Of a DNA stretch of 7,339 bases, positions 1-6,777 are shown one piece after another. Origin of the DNA: W1P20-047 sp051878795 (GTDB lineage: Bacteria; Actinomycetota; Coriobacteriia; Coriobacteriales; Eggerthellaceae); the NCBI GenBank assembly GCA_051878795.1, contig JBJEKU010000086.1:1-7339 (forward strand), in the 5' to 3' direction. Position numbers and translations under genes: made by a program. Under the pieces are notes generated by a model. It was not told where the DNA came from and made no database searches. It worked only from the letters and a program-made list of their open reading frames with translations. Position 1 is the first letter of the stretch. Each line of letters starts with the position of its first letter.

Positions 1-173
1 ACGAATCCCAGCTGTTTCTGGAAGATATGGCCCAGGTCCATTCTATGAGCGGCCGGGGTATTGCTTCGGTTCTGCGCGTATCCCGGACCATTGCCGATAT
101 CGAGCAATCGGAATGCGTCATGCGCGAGCATCTTGCCGAAGCGCTGACGCTTCGCTTGCGTACAGGGAGGTGA
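1..173 (+). CDS. comM: ComM/YifB-family AAA+ helicase (Mg-chelatase-like), C-terminal end only
   Basis: Partial gene, cut by the left edge; the readable frame begins at base 3 and gives 56 residues before TGA at 171-173. The fragment carries the typical end of the Mg-chelatase C-terminal domain of ComM/YifB: a Ser-Gly-Arg-Gly turn, then LRVSRTIADIEQSE, then EHLAEALTLR. In the family this helical segment follows the AAA+ ATPase core. ComM is a hexameric helicase that promotes branch migration during integration of transforming DNA; that role is family knowledge, since the ATPase motifs lie outside the window. The close link to dprA, five bases downstream, supports the call because both act on incoming single-stranded DNA. 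The main uncertainty is that only the tail is visible; other MoxR/chelatase-like ATPases have less similar tails. Confidence 0.85.
   Translation, partial: ESQLFLEDMAQVHSMSGRGIASVLRVSRTIADIEQSECVMREHLAEALTLRLRTGR
164..173 (+). promoter_or_regulatory. Strong ribosome binding site of dprA overlapping the comM stop
   Basis: GGAGGTGA at 166-173 is an unbroken eight-base match to the 16S rRNA anti-Shine-Dalgarno sequence, and its last three bases are the comM TGA stop. GGAGG ends eight bases before the ATG at 179, an ideal spacing. This fixes the dprA start at 179 rather than at the in-frame ATG at 113, which lies inside comM and would add 22 residues unlike DprA. The arrangement suggests translational coupling of comM and dprA. 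Confidence 0.85.
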
Positions 174-178
174 CGCAT

Positions 179-1168
179 ATGAATGCTAAAGGGCCCGATG
201 TGGGCGTTGCGCGGGAAATTCATGCCAAAAAGGGATATCGTAGCTATAAGGGACCTTTGCTGGAGGGTCCTCGCTTCAGTATCGATTCTGATGATCCGGC
301 ATTCCCTCCTGCGTTGTCACGAATCCCCGATCCGCCAGAGCACCTTTATGCAATTGGTAATCTGGGAGCCTTATCGGAAGGGCTTGCGGTGATAGGAGCC
401 AGGAATGCCACCCCCTATGGCATAAGTTGCGCAAGGCGGTTTGCGCGATTGGCTGCAGAGCAGGGGATTCCCATCATTTCCGGGGGAGCATACGGCTGCG
501 ATGCAGCAGCCCATGCCGCTGCGCTCGACGCAGGAGGAAAAACGGTTGTGTTTCTTGGGGGAGGTTGCGATCAGTTGTATCCGCCGGCGCACCATTCATT
601 GTTTCAACAGGTTATCGATGGCGGGGGAGTGGTGGTGTCGGAGTATGAGTGGTCCTATCCTGCTCTTCCCTTTACTTTCAGGAACAGGAATAGGCTCATC
701 GCCGGTCTGGCGCGGGCAACCCTTATCGTGGAAGCGGGAATGCCGTCGGGCACGTTCTCGACGGCCGATGAGGCCCTTTCGGCGGGGAAGGAGGTGCTGG
801 TGGTGCCGGGATCGATCTGCTCGCGTTTTTCGGCGGGGTCGAATCGTTTGCTCTATCAGGGGGCGACGCCTATCGTCGACGATGAGTCCTTTCATGATGT
901 GATGCTTTCCATATTCGGCTGCTTTTCGGTGCGAAGCGAAGCATCCGATTCCCGGGTGCAGGCTGCTTGCAAGGTGCAAAACGCCGATCCGCTGCTCGAT
1001 GCGCTTTCCGCACAGCCAATGAGAATGGATCAGATCATTGCGGAACAAGGGCTTTTCATGAAGGGTGGAGGCGGAACCGGGGCCCTTATGGTCAGGCTGA
1101 CGGAACTCGAGAGGGAGGGGGAGATTGCCAGGTATCCTGACGGCAGGTATGGGCCGGTGCTTCGTTGA
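179..1168 (+). CDS. dprA: DNA-processing protein DprA (Smf), 329 aa
   Basis: DprA binds single-stranded DNA entering during natural transformation and loads RecA on it in the cytoplasm. Visible features: the lead-in FPPALSRIPDPPEHLYAIG (42-60), the Rossmann-like core opening with GARNATPYG (73-81), the SGGAYGCDAAAH segment (101-112), LGGGCDQLYP (126-135), SEY (154-156), FRNRNRLIAGL (167-177), a VEA..SGT segment, and VPGS followed by the S.GSNRLLYQGA motif. The C-terminal part from about residue 270 fits the winged-helix domain found in many DprA proteins. Only about 35 residues precede the core, so the N-terminal SAM-like domain of classic DprA (for example B. subtilis Smf) appears to be absent. 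The SGGAYGCD stretch departs from the usual SGLAxGID. The gene sits directly behind comM, probably in one transcript. Identification is firm; whether the strain is competent is not shown. Confidence 0.95.
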   Translation: MNAKGPDVGVAREIHAKKGYRSYKGPLLEGPRFSIDSDDPAFPPALSRIPDPPEHLYAIGNLGALSEGLAVIGARNATPYGISCARRFARLAAEQGIPIISGGAYGCDAAAHAAALDAGGKTVVFLGGGCDQLYPPAHHSLFQQVIDGGGVVVSEYEWSYPALPFTFRNRNRLIAGLARATLIVEAGMPSGTFSTADEALSAGKEVLVVPGSICSRFSAGSNRLLYQGATPIVDDESFHDVMLSIFGCFSVRSEASDSRVQAACKVQNADPLLDALSAQPMRMDQIIAEQGLFMKGGGGTGALMVRLTELEREGEIARYPDGRYGPVLR

Positions 1169-1358
1169 AGGGCTTTTCGTTGTCGCATTTTCGGGTTTCG
1201 GGTGGGTTTGGGGTTTGCGGACTCCAGCCGACAATGCAATCGTTACCGTCCTGAGATTCGGAGGTTCTCCTTCTATGCCTGGTTTCGCCGCCTGCCTATT
1301 CGCGCCTTGGAGCCGCCCCTGCGGGTGCGTGATACGTGTGTCTGGTACCATAGGACGC
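1169..1358 (+). other. Gap between dprA and trmFO, no gene seen
   Basis: These 190 bases hold no recognisable gene or RNA. The trmFO frame is open through all of it, and an in-frame ATG at 1275 has a GGAGG at 1260-1264, so a 28-residue N-terminal extension of TrmFO is formally possible. I reject it because the added residues (Cys, Trp and Pro rich) do not resemble the family, whose members begin a few residues before the FAD-binding GAGLAGSEAA. GGAGGTTCTCC (1260-1270) and CCGCCCCTGCGG (about 1313-1325) are short inverted repeats with four-base stems; neither has a T tract, so no terminator is claimed. The stretch after dprA (1170-1215) is G and T rich. Confidence 0.6.
1343..1351 (+). promoter_or_regulatory. 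Possible extended -10 promoter of trmFO
   Basis: TGGTACCAT (1343-1351) is an extended -10 element: TG, one base, then TACCAT. I see no good -35 box at the right distance. Transcription would be expected to start near 1358-1359, at or one base before the trmFO ATG, which predicts a leaderless or almost leaderless mRNA. The surrounding TCTGGTA..ATA (1341-1352) recurs in the uvrA promoter (3809-3820), which lends weak support. The alternative reading is that AGGA (1352-1355) serves as a weak ribosome binding site only three bases from the ATG. Confidence 0.35.
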
Positions 1359-2789
1359 ATGGATACTGCAATCAACATCATCGGCGCAGGGCTTGCTGGC
1401 AGCGAGGCGGCCCTCCGTCTTGCCAACCTGGGTTTCGCTGTCCGTCTTTTCGAGATGAGGCCCGTTAAGAACACGCCTGTCCACCATAGCAGCGACTGCG
1501 CAGAGCTGGTCTGCTCCAATTCGCTGAAGAGCACAAAACCCCAGAGTGCTGCGGGTATGCTGAAAGAAGAGTTGAGGGGCCTTCGCTCTCCTTTGTTCGC
1601 CTGTGCAGAAGCATGCAGGGTTCCTGCTGGCGGTGCGCTTGCGGTCAACCGCACCGATTTCTCGCAGATGGTTACCCGGATGGTGGAAAGCGATCGGAAT
1701 ATCGAGCTTGTCAGGGCAGAAGTGAAGTCGGTTCTACCCAATGGCGATTTTTTGATCGTCGATGGCGAAGGCGCGACTGCCCATCCTGCCGGAATGCCGG
1801 CTCAAGCCGTCATCATTGCGAGCGGCCCTCTTACCTCTGATGTTTTGGGGAATGAGATCTGCTCTTGGACGGGAATGGAAAACCTTGCCTTCTACGATGC
1901 TGCGGCTCCTATCGTCATGGCGGAATCGCTCGATTACAGCAAGCTTTTCCGTCAGAGCAGATATGAGGATGCTGGTGAGGGCGACTACCTGAATGCTGCT
2001 ATGAGCAAGGATGAATACGATGCTTTCATCGAGCAGCTGCTCGGTGCGCAGAGGGTTATCGCCAAGGACTTCGAATCCAAGGATCTGTTCCAGGCCTGCC
2101 AGCCTATCGAGGAAATCGCACGTACCAGCGCAGATGCCCCCCGATTCGGCACGCTCAAACCCGTGGGTTTGACTGATCCTGCAACCGGCCGACGTCCTTG
2201 GGCGGCGTTGCAGCTGCGCGCCGAGGATGCACATGGGCAGAGCTATAACCTCGTCGGCTTCCAGACAAACCTCACCTTCCCGGAGCAGAAGCGCGTCTTC
2301 TCCATGATCCCGGGTTTGGAGCACGCCGAGTTCGCTCGATATGGTGTCATGCATCGCAACACCTTCGTCGATGCCCCGAAGGTGCTCGACAGCACCTTGC
2401 GCTTCGTCGCGAAGGATGCTGCGGGGACATGCCCCGTTCGGGTTCCCTTGTTCTTTGCCGGGCAGGTTTCCGGAACCGAAGGGTATTGCGAAGCAATCCG
2501 TTCCGGAGCACATGCGGCCATTTCCGTTGCGGCCCTGTTGCGAGGTCAGACCCCTCCCCAATTGCCGGTGCATACCGTTTTCGGGGCGTTGATCGCGTAT
2601 GCCACATCCCCTGAAACCAAGGGCTACCAGCCTATGCACGTAAATTTCGGCATCATCGAGCCCCTCGAGAAGAAGGTGAAGAACAAGGGCGAGCGCTATG
2701 CCCAGTATGCCGCTCGCGCCCAAGAAGCCTTGTCCGGATATCTTGAGCGCTTGAAGGATTGCAATCTGGCCTACGAGGCGGATCGTTGA
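1359..2789 (+). CDS. trmFO: TrmFO, folate/FAD-dependent tRNA (uracil-54-C5)-methyltransferase, 476 aa
   Basis: TrmFO makes m5U54 in the T-loop of tRNAs, taking the carbon from 5,10-methylene-tetrahydrofolate and electrons from FADH2. Visible: the FAD-binding IIGAGLAGSEAA (7-18), FEMRP (31-35), AELVCSNSLKS with Cys52 (B. subtilis Cys53), VPAGGALAVNR.DFS, FYDAAAPIV, the KPVGL.DP.TGRRP and LRAEDA..QSYNLVGFQTNL segments, YGVMHRNTF, and FFAGQVSGTEGY near the end. Together these separate it from GidA/MnmG. It is somewhat longer than the usual ~435 residues because of a short insert before the final FAD motif (around 350-362) and a longer tail. Oddity: the family motif YLNCPM reads YLNAAM, so Ala213 stands where B. 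subtilis has Cys226. Start 1359 is chosen because it places the FAD motif at the N-terminus. The stop overlaps the next gene's ATG by one base. Within the family, RlmFO methylates 23S rRNA instead, so the exact substrate is inferred. Confidence 0.93.
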   Translation: MDTAINIIGAGLAGSEAALRLANLGFAVRLFEMRPVKNTPVHHSSDCAELVCSNSLKSTKPQSAAGMLKEELRGLRSPLFACAEACRVPAGGALAVNRTDFSQMVTRMVESDRNIELVRAEVKSVLPNGDFLIVDGEGATAHPAGMPAQAVIIASGPLTSDVLGNEICSWTGMENLAFYDAAAPIVMAESLDYSKLFRQSRYEDAGEGDYLNAAMSKDEYDAFIEQLLGAQRVIAKDFESKDLFQACQPIEEIARTSADAPRFGTLKPVGLTDPATGRRPWAALQLRAEDAHGQSYNLVGFQTNLTFPEQKRVFSMIPGLEHAEFARYGVMHRNTFVDAPKVLDSTLRFVAKDAAGTCPVRVPLFFAGQVSGTEGYCEAIRSGAHAAISVAALLRGQTPPQLPVHTVFGALIAYATSPETKGYQPMHVNFGIIEPLEKKVKNKGERYAQYAARAQEALSGYLERLKDCNLAYEADR

Positions 2790-3775
2790 TGGAGACGGAA
2801 GACGCTTCCTCGCTGCCGGAAACCTTCCTTGCTGCAGCTCCCGAAGGTGCAGACCCTGTGCCGTGGGAGCTTGCCGGTAGGTTTTGCGAAGCGCTTGCAG
2901 TCGAGCAGAATGCTTCGAGGCATACCATCAGGAACTATTCTATCGACTTGCAGGACTATCTGAGATGGTGTACGCGCGCCAAGGTGGATGCTATTCGTCC
3001 AAGCCATGCTTCATTGCGTCGTTACTTGGGCGATCTGACTCAGGCCCGGTATTCCCGTCGGACCATCAATCGCAGGTTGAGTGCGGTCAGGAGTTTCTTT
3101 CGCTGGCTTTCTATCAGTGGTGTCATTGATTCCAATCCTGCCGATCTGATCAGCGGCCTGAAGGAAGGCAGGACCCTGCCCCATAGGATCCCCGCACAGG
3201 ATATGGCGCGTATCCTTTCCGTTTGGAATCATGTCTCCATCGATGGTTCTCTTTGCAAGCGGGGTCCCTCCGATTTACGCAATCAGGCGATATTGGAGTT
3301 CCTCTACGCATGCGGTGCACGTATCACCGAGGCTTCTGAATTGCGCTACGATTGCGTCGATTTCGGGCAGAAGCAGGTCCGTGTGTTCGGTAAGGGCGGA
3401 AAAGAACGGATCATCCCCATCCATGATCTTGCAATCGATGCTCTGAAAAGATATCGGGATGTCGGTCGCCCGATGCTGTTGAAGAATCATGGGGAAAGCG
3501 AGTTCTTCTTCGTTTCGACAAGGGGAAACCAAATGGGTACCGACGCTATGCGCAAGATGTTCAAGGAAACCTTGCGGCGGGCGGGTGTCGATGCCTCGTA
3601 TTCGCCTCATGACATGCGCCATACTTTTGCGAGCGATCTGCTGGAAGGAGGTGCCGACCTTCGCAGTGTTCAGGAAATGCTCGGGCATAGCTCGCTTTCC
3701 ACGACGCAGATATACACCCATCTTTCCGTCGAACGTTTGAAAGGAGTCCATCATCAGGCCCATCCGCGTGCCTGA
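2789..3775 (+). CDS. xerC: Xer-type tyrosine recombinase (XerC-like), 328 aa
   Basis: Xer recombinases act at dif near the replication terminus to resolve chromosome dimers. The N-terminal SAM-like core-binding domain covers about 25-115 (SRHTIRNYSIDLQDYLRW; RRTINRRLSAVRSFFRWL) and the catalytic domain about 140-325. All six active-site residues are present: Arg178 (in GARITEA), Lys202 (GKGGKE), His274 and Arg277 (SPHDMRHTFAS), His300 (LGHSSLSTTQ) and nucleophile Tyr309 (IYTH). Length is slightly above the ~300 of XerC/XerD because of about 25 extra N-terminal residues. The ATG at 2789 uses the last base of the trmFO stop (TGATG), with GAGG at 2775-2778, so coupled translation is likely. A TTG at 2759 is in frame but lies within trmFO and has no visible advantage. 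XerC rather than XerD is inferred from the trmFO neighbour, as in Firmicutes; the sequence alone does not settle it. No mobile-element genes surround it, which argues against a phage integrase. Confidence 0.88.
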   Translation: METEDASSLPETFLAAAPEGADPVPWELAGRFCEALAVEQNASRHTIRNYSIDLQDYLRWCTRAKVDAIRPSHASLRRYLGDLTQARYSRRTINRRLSAVRSFFRWLSISGVIDSNPADLISGLKEGRTLPHRIPAQDMARILSVWNHVSIDGSLCKRGPSDLRNQAILEFLYACGARITEASELRYDCVDFGQKQVRVFGKGGKERIIPIHDLAIDALKRYRDVGRPMLLKNHGESEFFFVSTRGNQMGTDAMRKMFKETLRRAGVDASYSPHDMRHTFASDLLEGGADLRSVQEMLGHSSLSTTQIYTHLSVERLKGVHHQAHPRA

Positions 3776-3792
3776 ATGCTTGCGTGTGTTCC

Positions 3793-3822
3793 TTGACCTT
3801 CGGTTTATTCTGGTAATATAAC
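3793..3822 (+). promoter_or_regulatory. uvrA promoter
   Basis: TTGACC (3793-3798) matches five of six bases of the sigma-70-type -35 box. The -10 can be read as extended TGGTAATAT (3811-3819; spacer 15) or as TATAAC (3817-3822; spacer 18). The segment is markedly AT-rich compared with its surroundings. A start near 3826-3830 would give a leader of about 90 bases before the uvrA ATG. No terminator is visible between the recombinase gene and this promoter, so some readthrough is possible. Confidence 0.6.
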
Positions 3823-3835
3823 GAACAGATGTACT
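3822..3835 (+). promoter_or_regulatory. Candidate LexA (SOS) box in the uvrA promoter
   Basis: CGAACAGATGTACT fits the Gram-positive/actinobacterial LexA palindrome CGAAC-N4-GTTCG at all five left-arm bases and three of five right-arm bases. The middle four bases also fit the RNRY of the B. subtilis consensus. It abuts the -10 and covers the expected transcription start, where a bound repressor would block initiation. uvrA is a classic SOS gene, which makes the placement meaningful. The imperfect right arm keeps this a candidate. Confidence 0.45.
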
Positions 3836-3858
3836 TATTATCGCGGGCCTTGAAGTAT

Positions 3859-3871
3859 CGCCAGCTTGGCG
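3859..3871 (+). repeat. Short inverted repeat in the uvrA leader
   Basis: CGCCAGCTTGGCG forms a perfect five-base-pair stem with a three-base loop, about 45 bases before the uvrA ATG and inside the predicted untranslated leader. There is no T tract after it (GTGACAATGG follows), so it is not a simple terminator. It could be a leader hairpin, a protein-binding palindrome or chance. Confidence 0.3.
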
Positions 3872-3916
3872 TGACAATGGTCTGGGTTCGGAAATACGCG
3901 CGAGAAGCAGGAGCAT

Positions 3917-6745
3917 ATGGCACAGGATTCCATCGTCATCAAAGGCGCACGCGAGCATAACCTGAAGAATATAGACGTCACCATCCCCCGCGACAAGCTG
4001 GTAGTCATCACGGGCCTATCCGGTTCGGGAAAATCCTCGCTTGCCTTCGATACCATCTATGCTGAAGGTCAGCGAAGGTATGTCGAAAGCCTTTCCAGCT
4101 ATGCGCGCATGTTCCTCGGTCAGATGAGCAAGCCCGACATCGATCAGATCGACGGTTTGTCCCCTGCGGTCTCCATCGATCAGAAAACCACCAGCAAGAA
4201 TCCCCGTTCCACAGTCGGCACGGTGACCGAGATATACGATTACCTGCGACTTCTCTTCGCTCGCGTGGGCATACCCCGTTGCCCGGAATGCGGAAGGGAA
4301 ATCAAGGCCCAGACAACCGATCAGGTGACCGATGAGATCATGTCTTTGGGCGACAACCTGAAAGCTCTGGTCATGGCACCTATGGTGGTAGGCCGTAAAG
4401 GCGAATTCACCAAGCTGCTTGCAGACATCCAGAAAGAGGGCTTCAGCCGAGTTCGTATCGATGGGGAAGTGGTAAAGCTCGGCGGCGAACCTATCACTTT
4501 GAATAAGAAGTTCAAGCACACCATCGAAGTAGTGGTCGACCGAGTCGTCTTGAAAGAAGGCTCGTGCGCCCGTGTTGCGGAAGCGGTGGAAATTGCAACC
4601 AAACTGGCGGAAGGCAAGGTGCTTATCCAAACACTTCCCGCAGACTCCGAACCTCAGGAACATCTGTTCAGCCTCGCCTTGGCATGTCCCGAGCACGGAC
4701 ATTCCATCGACGAGCTCCAACCTCGCGACTTCAGCTTCAACGCACCCTATGGCGCCTGCCCCGATTGCCTTGGTATCGGAACGAAAGAAGAAGCGAATGC
4801 AAGTCTCATCGTTCCCGACAGGTCCCTTTCCTTGGCGCAAGGAGCGGTTGCCCCCTTCACCACTGGAAACTACTATCCGCAGGTGCTCCGTGCGGTTGCC
4901 GAGCATCTGGGCTATGACGAGAACACCCCGTGGGAGGATTTCGATGCAAAGGCGCAACGGGCGCTGCTCCATGGCCTCCCGAATGAAAAGGTCCGGGTTG
5001 ATTACGTTACCGTCGATGGAAGGAATACCTATTGGTATGTCGACTGGGAAGGTATCATCGCAGCGGTCAAGCACCGCTACATGGAAGCAAGCAGCGATAA
5101 GCAGCGCGAGAAATACCAGCAGTATTTTGCCGTCACCCCCTGTGCCAGCTGCGGCGGCCATAGGCTCAAGCCCGAAATCCTTGCTGTAACCGTCGGAGGC
5201 AAGGGTATCCATGAGGTATGTCAGATGAGTGCCCTCGATTGCCGTGATTTTTTCGAGGGGCTCGAATTCTCAGGTGCGGCGGCAAGCATCGCAGGTCCCA
5301 TCGTCAAGGAAATCATGGCGCGCCTGCAATTCCTGGTCGATGTCGGCCTTGACTATCTCACGCTCGAGCGCGCAACCGCAACGCTTTCTGGTGGCGAGGC
5401 GCAGCGTATCCGCCTGGCAACGCAGATCGGTGCCGGTTTGATGGGCGTGCTTTACATCCTTGACGAACCGTCTATCGGGTTGCATCAGCGCGACAACGAG
5501 CGCCTCATCAAAACACTCGAGCATTTGCGTGACTTGGGTAACTCGGTTCTTGTCGTCGAACATGATGAAGACACCATCCGTCATGCCGACTACGTCATCG
5601 ACATGGGTCCCGGTGCCGGCGAGCATGGCGGATGCGTGGTCGCTGCAGGCACTCCCGAAGAGCTCATGGGTATGGAGGGGTCTTTGACTGCCGACTATCT
5701 GAATGGGCGCAAGTGCATCCCCGTTCCCAAGGAACGCAGGAAGCCCGGCCGCGGCTGCATCAAGCTCACCGGCGCGAGGGAAAACAACCTCAAGAACGTC
5801 ACCTTGGAAATCCCTATCGGCACGCTTACGCTGATCACCGGAGTATCGGGTTCCGGTAAGAGCTCCCTTATCACCGATACGCTCGCCCCTTTGCTGGCGA
5901 ATCGCTTGAACAAGGCCCGCAGGCGCAGCGGCGAATACAAGAAGATCTCCGGTTTGGAAGGGCTCGACAAGATCGTCGATATCGATCAGGCTCCTATCGG
6001 GCGTACTCCCAGATCCAATCCCGCAACCTATGTGGGCTTATGGGACGATATTCGTCAGCTGATGTCCTCGACCCAGGAAAGCAAGGCGCGCGGTTATGGA
6101 CCAGGTCGGTTCAGCTTCAACGTGTCCGGGGGTCGCTGCGAGGCCTGCAAGGGCGATGGCCAGAAGAAGATCGAAATGCACTTCCTCCCCGATATCTATG
6201 TTCCCTGCGAGGTGTGTGCGGGCAAGCGCTACAATCGCGAGACCCTGCAAGTGACCTATCGTGGCAAGAATGTGCATGACCTGCTCGAAATGACCGTCGA
6301 CGATGCCTTGGAGTTCTTCCAGAACATTCCCAGTCTGAAGCGCAAGCTCCAGACCCTTCATGACGTCGGCCTGGGTTATATTCGCCTCGGGCAGCCCGCG
6401 ACCACGCTTTCCGGCGGTGAAGCCCAGCGCGTCAAGCTTGCTAGCGAATTGCAACGCAGACAGACTGGCCGCACGGTGTACATCTTGGATGAACCTACCA
6501 CCGGCCTGCATTTCGATGACGTCCGCCAGCTGCTTGAAGTGCTCCAGCGCTTGGTCGATGCGGGTAACACCGTCATCGTGATCGAGCATAACCTCGATAT
6601 GATCAAATGCGCCGATTATGTGGTCGACCTGGGTCCTGAAGGCGGGCATCGTGGCGGCACCATCGTGGTTCAGGGCACCCCTGAAGAAGTCGCACGATGT
6701 GAAGAAAGCCACACAGGAAGGTTTATCCGCCCTCTGCTTGCCTAG
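3917..6745 (+). CDS. uvrA: UvrABC excinuclease subunit A, 942 aa
   Basis: UvrA is the damage-sensing dimer of nucleotide excision repair: with UvrB it scans DNA, loads UvrB at lesions and leaves using ATP. Both ABC ATPase units are complete. First: Walker A GLSGSGKSS (Lys39), signature LSGGEAQRI (490-498), Walker B ILDEP (Asp516, Glu517). Second: Walker A GVSGSGKSS (Lys648), signature LSGGEAQRV (831-839), Walker B ILDEP (Asp858, Glu859). The UvrB- and DNA-binding inserts lie between the first Walker A and signature. The C-terminal zinc module has Cys741, Cys744, Cys764 and Cys767. In the first zinc module the ligands read Cys257, His260, Cys281, Cys284; E. coli has four cysteines. Length matches E. 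coli (940). Start 3917 has AGGAG at 3909-3913, only three bases away, and is the only good start because an in-frame stop lies at 3872. It has its own promoter with a possible SOS operator. Confidence 0.98.
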   Translation: MAQDSIVIKGAREHNLKNIDVTIPRDKLVVITGLSGSGKSSLAFDTIYAEGQRRYVESLSSYARMFLGQMSKPDIDQIDGLSPAVSIDQKTTSKNPRSTVGTVTEIYDYLRLLFARVGIPRCPECGREIKAQTTDQVTDEIMSLGDNLKALVMAPMVVGRKGEFTKLLADIQKEGFSRVRIDGEVVKLGGEPITLNKKFKHTIEVVVDRVVLKEGSCARVAEAVEIATKLAEGKVLIQTLPADSEPQEHLFSLALACPEHGHSIDELQPRDFSFNAPYGACPDCLGIGTKEEANASLIVPDRSLSLAQGAVAPFTTGNYYPQVLRAVAEHLGYDENTPWEDFDAKAQRALLHGLPNEKVRVDYVTVDGRNTYWYVDWEGIIAAVKHRYMEASSDKQREKYQQYFAVTPCASCGGHRLKPEILAVTVGGKGIHEVCQMSALDCRDFFEGLEFSGAAASIAGPIVKEIMARLQFLVDVGLDYLTLERATATLSGGEAQRIRLATQIGAGLMGVLYILDEPSIGLHQRDNERLIKTLEHLRDLGNSVLVVEHDEDTIRHADYVIDMGPGAGEHGGCVVAAGTPEELMGMEGSLTADYLNGRKCIPVPKERRKPGRGCIKLTGARENNLKNVTLEIPIGTLTLITGVSGSGKSSLITDTLAPLLANRLNKARRRSGEYKKISGLEGLDKIVDIDQAPIGRTPRSNPATYVGLWDDIRQLMSSTQESKARGYGPGRFSFNVSGGRCEACKGDGQKKIEMHFLPDIYVPCEVCAGKRYNRETLQVTYRGKNVHDLLEMTVDDALEFFQNIPSLKRKLQTLHDVGLGYIRLGQPATTLSGGEAQRVKLASELQRRQTGRTVYILDEPTTGLHFDDVRQLLEVLQRLVDAGNTVIVIEHNLDMIKCADYVVDLGPEGGHRGGTIVVQGTPEEVARCEESHTGRFIRPLLA

Positions 6746-6763
6746 CTGCCATTCCCGCAGGGG

Positions 6764-6769
6764 TATAAT
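6764..6769 (+). promoter_or_regulatory. Perfect -10 box (TATAAT) just before the last gene
   Basis: TATAAT at 6764-6769 is a consensus -10 element, eight bases upstream of the ATG at 6778. A start seven to nine bases downstream would fall at 6776-6778, predicting a leaderless mRNA. There is no Shine-Dalgarno sequence: the only G run (6773-6775) is two bases from the ATG. The best nearby -35 candidate, TTGCCT (6738-6743), is 20 bases away and lies in the end of uvrA, so the -35 is weak. A CTGC/GCAG inverted repeat (6746-6760) precedes it without a T tract. Confidence 0.5.
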
Positions 6770-6777
6770 CTTGGGCC

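Noticed and set aside
1275..1358. Upstream ATG for trmFO with GGAGG at 1260-1264
   Set aside because: It would add 28 residues before the FAD motif that do not resemble TrmFO N-termini; the likely -10 at 1346-1351 also lies downstream of it.
596..1741. 381-residue open frame on the - strand across dprA and trmFO
   Set aside because: It overlaps two well-supported genes, is rich in Arg and Pro as expected of a shadow frame, and shows no domain signs.
1734..2723. 329-residue open frame on the - strand inside trmFO
   Set aside because: It is antisense to strongly conserved TrmFO sequence and has no motif or ribosome binding site I can support.
2789..3775. Reading the tyrosine recombinase as a phage or island integrase
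   Set aside because: It sits in a tight pair with trmFO, its length and motifs fit XerC/XerD, and no attachment repeats, tRNA or mobile genes are seen.
3275..3958. 227-residue open frame on the - strand covering the uvrA promoter
   Set aside because: It runs across the recombinase C-terminus and the promoter region, and its translation resembles nothing known.
4016..5212. 398-residue open frame on the - strand inside uvrA
   Set aside because: It lies wholly opposite conserved UvrA coding sequence, has no recognisable motif, and is explained by uvrA codon use mirrored on the other strand.
6743..6763. Terminator after uvrA (CTGC...GCAG)
   Set aside because: The stem is only four base pairs with a seven-base loop, and no T tract follows; it runs straight into a TATAAT box.
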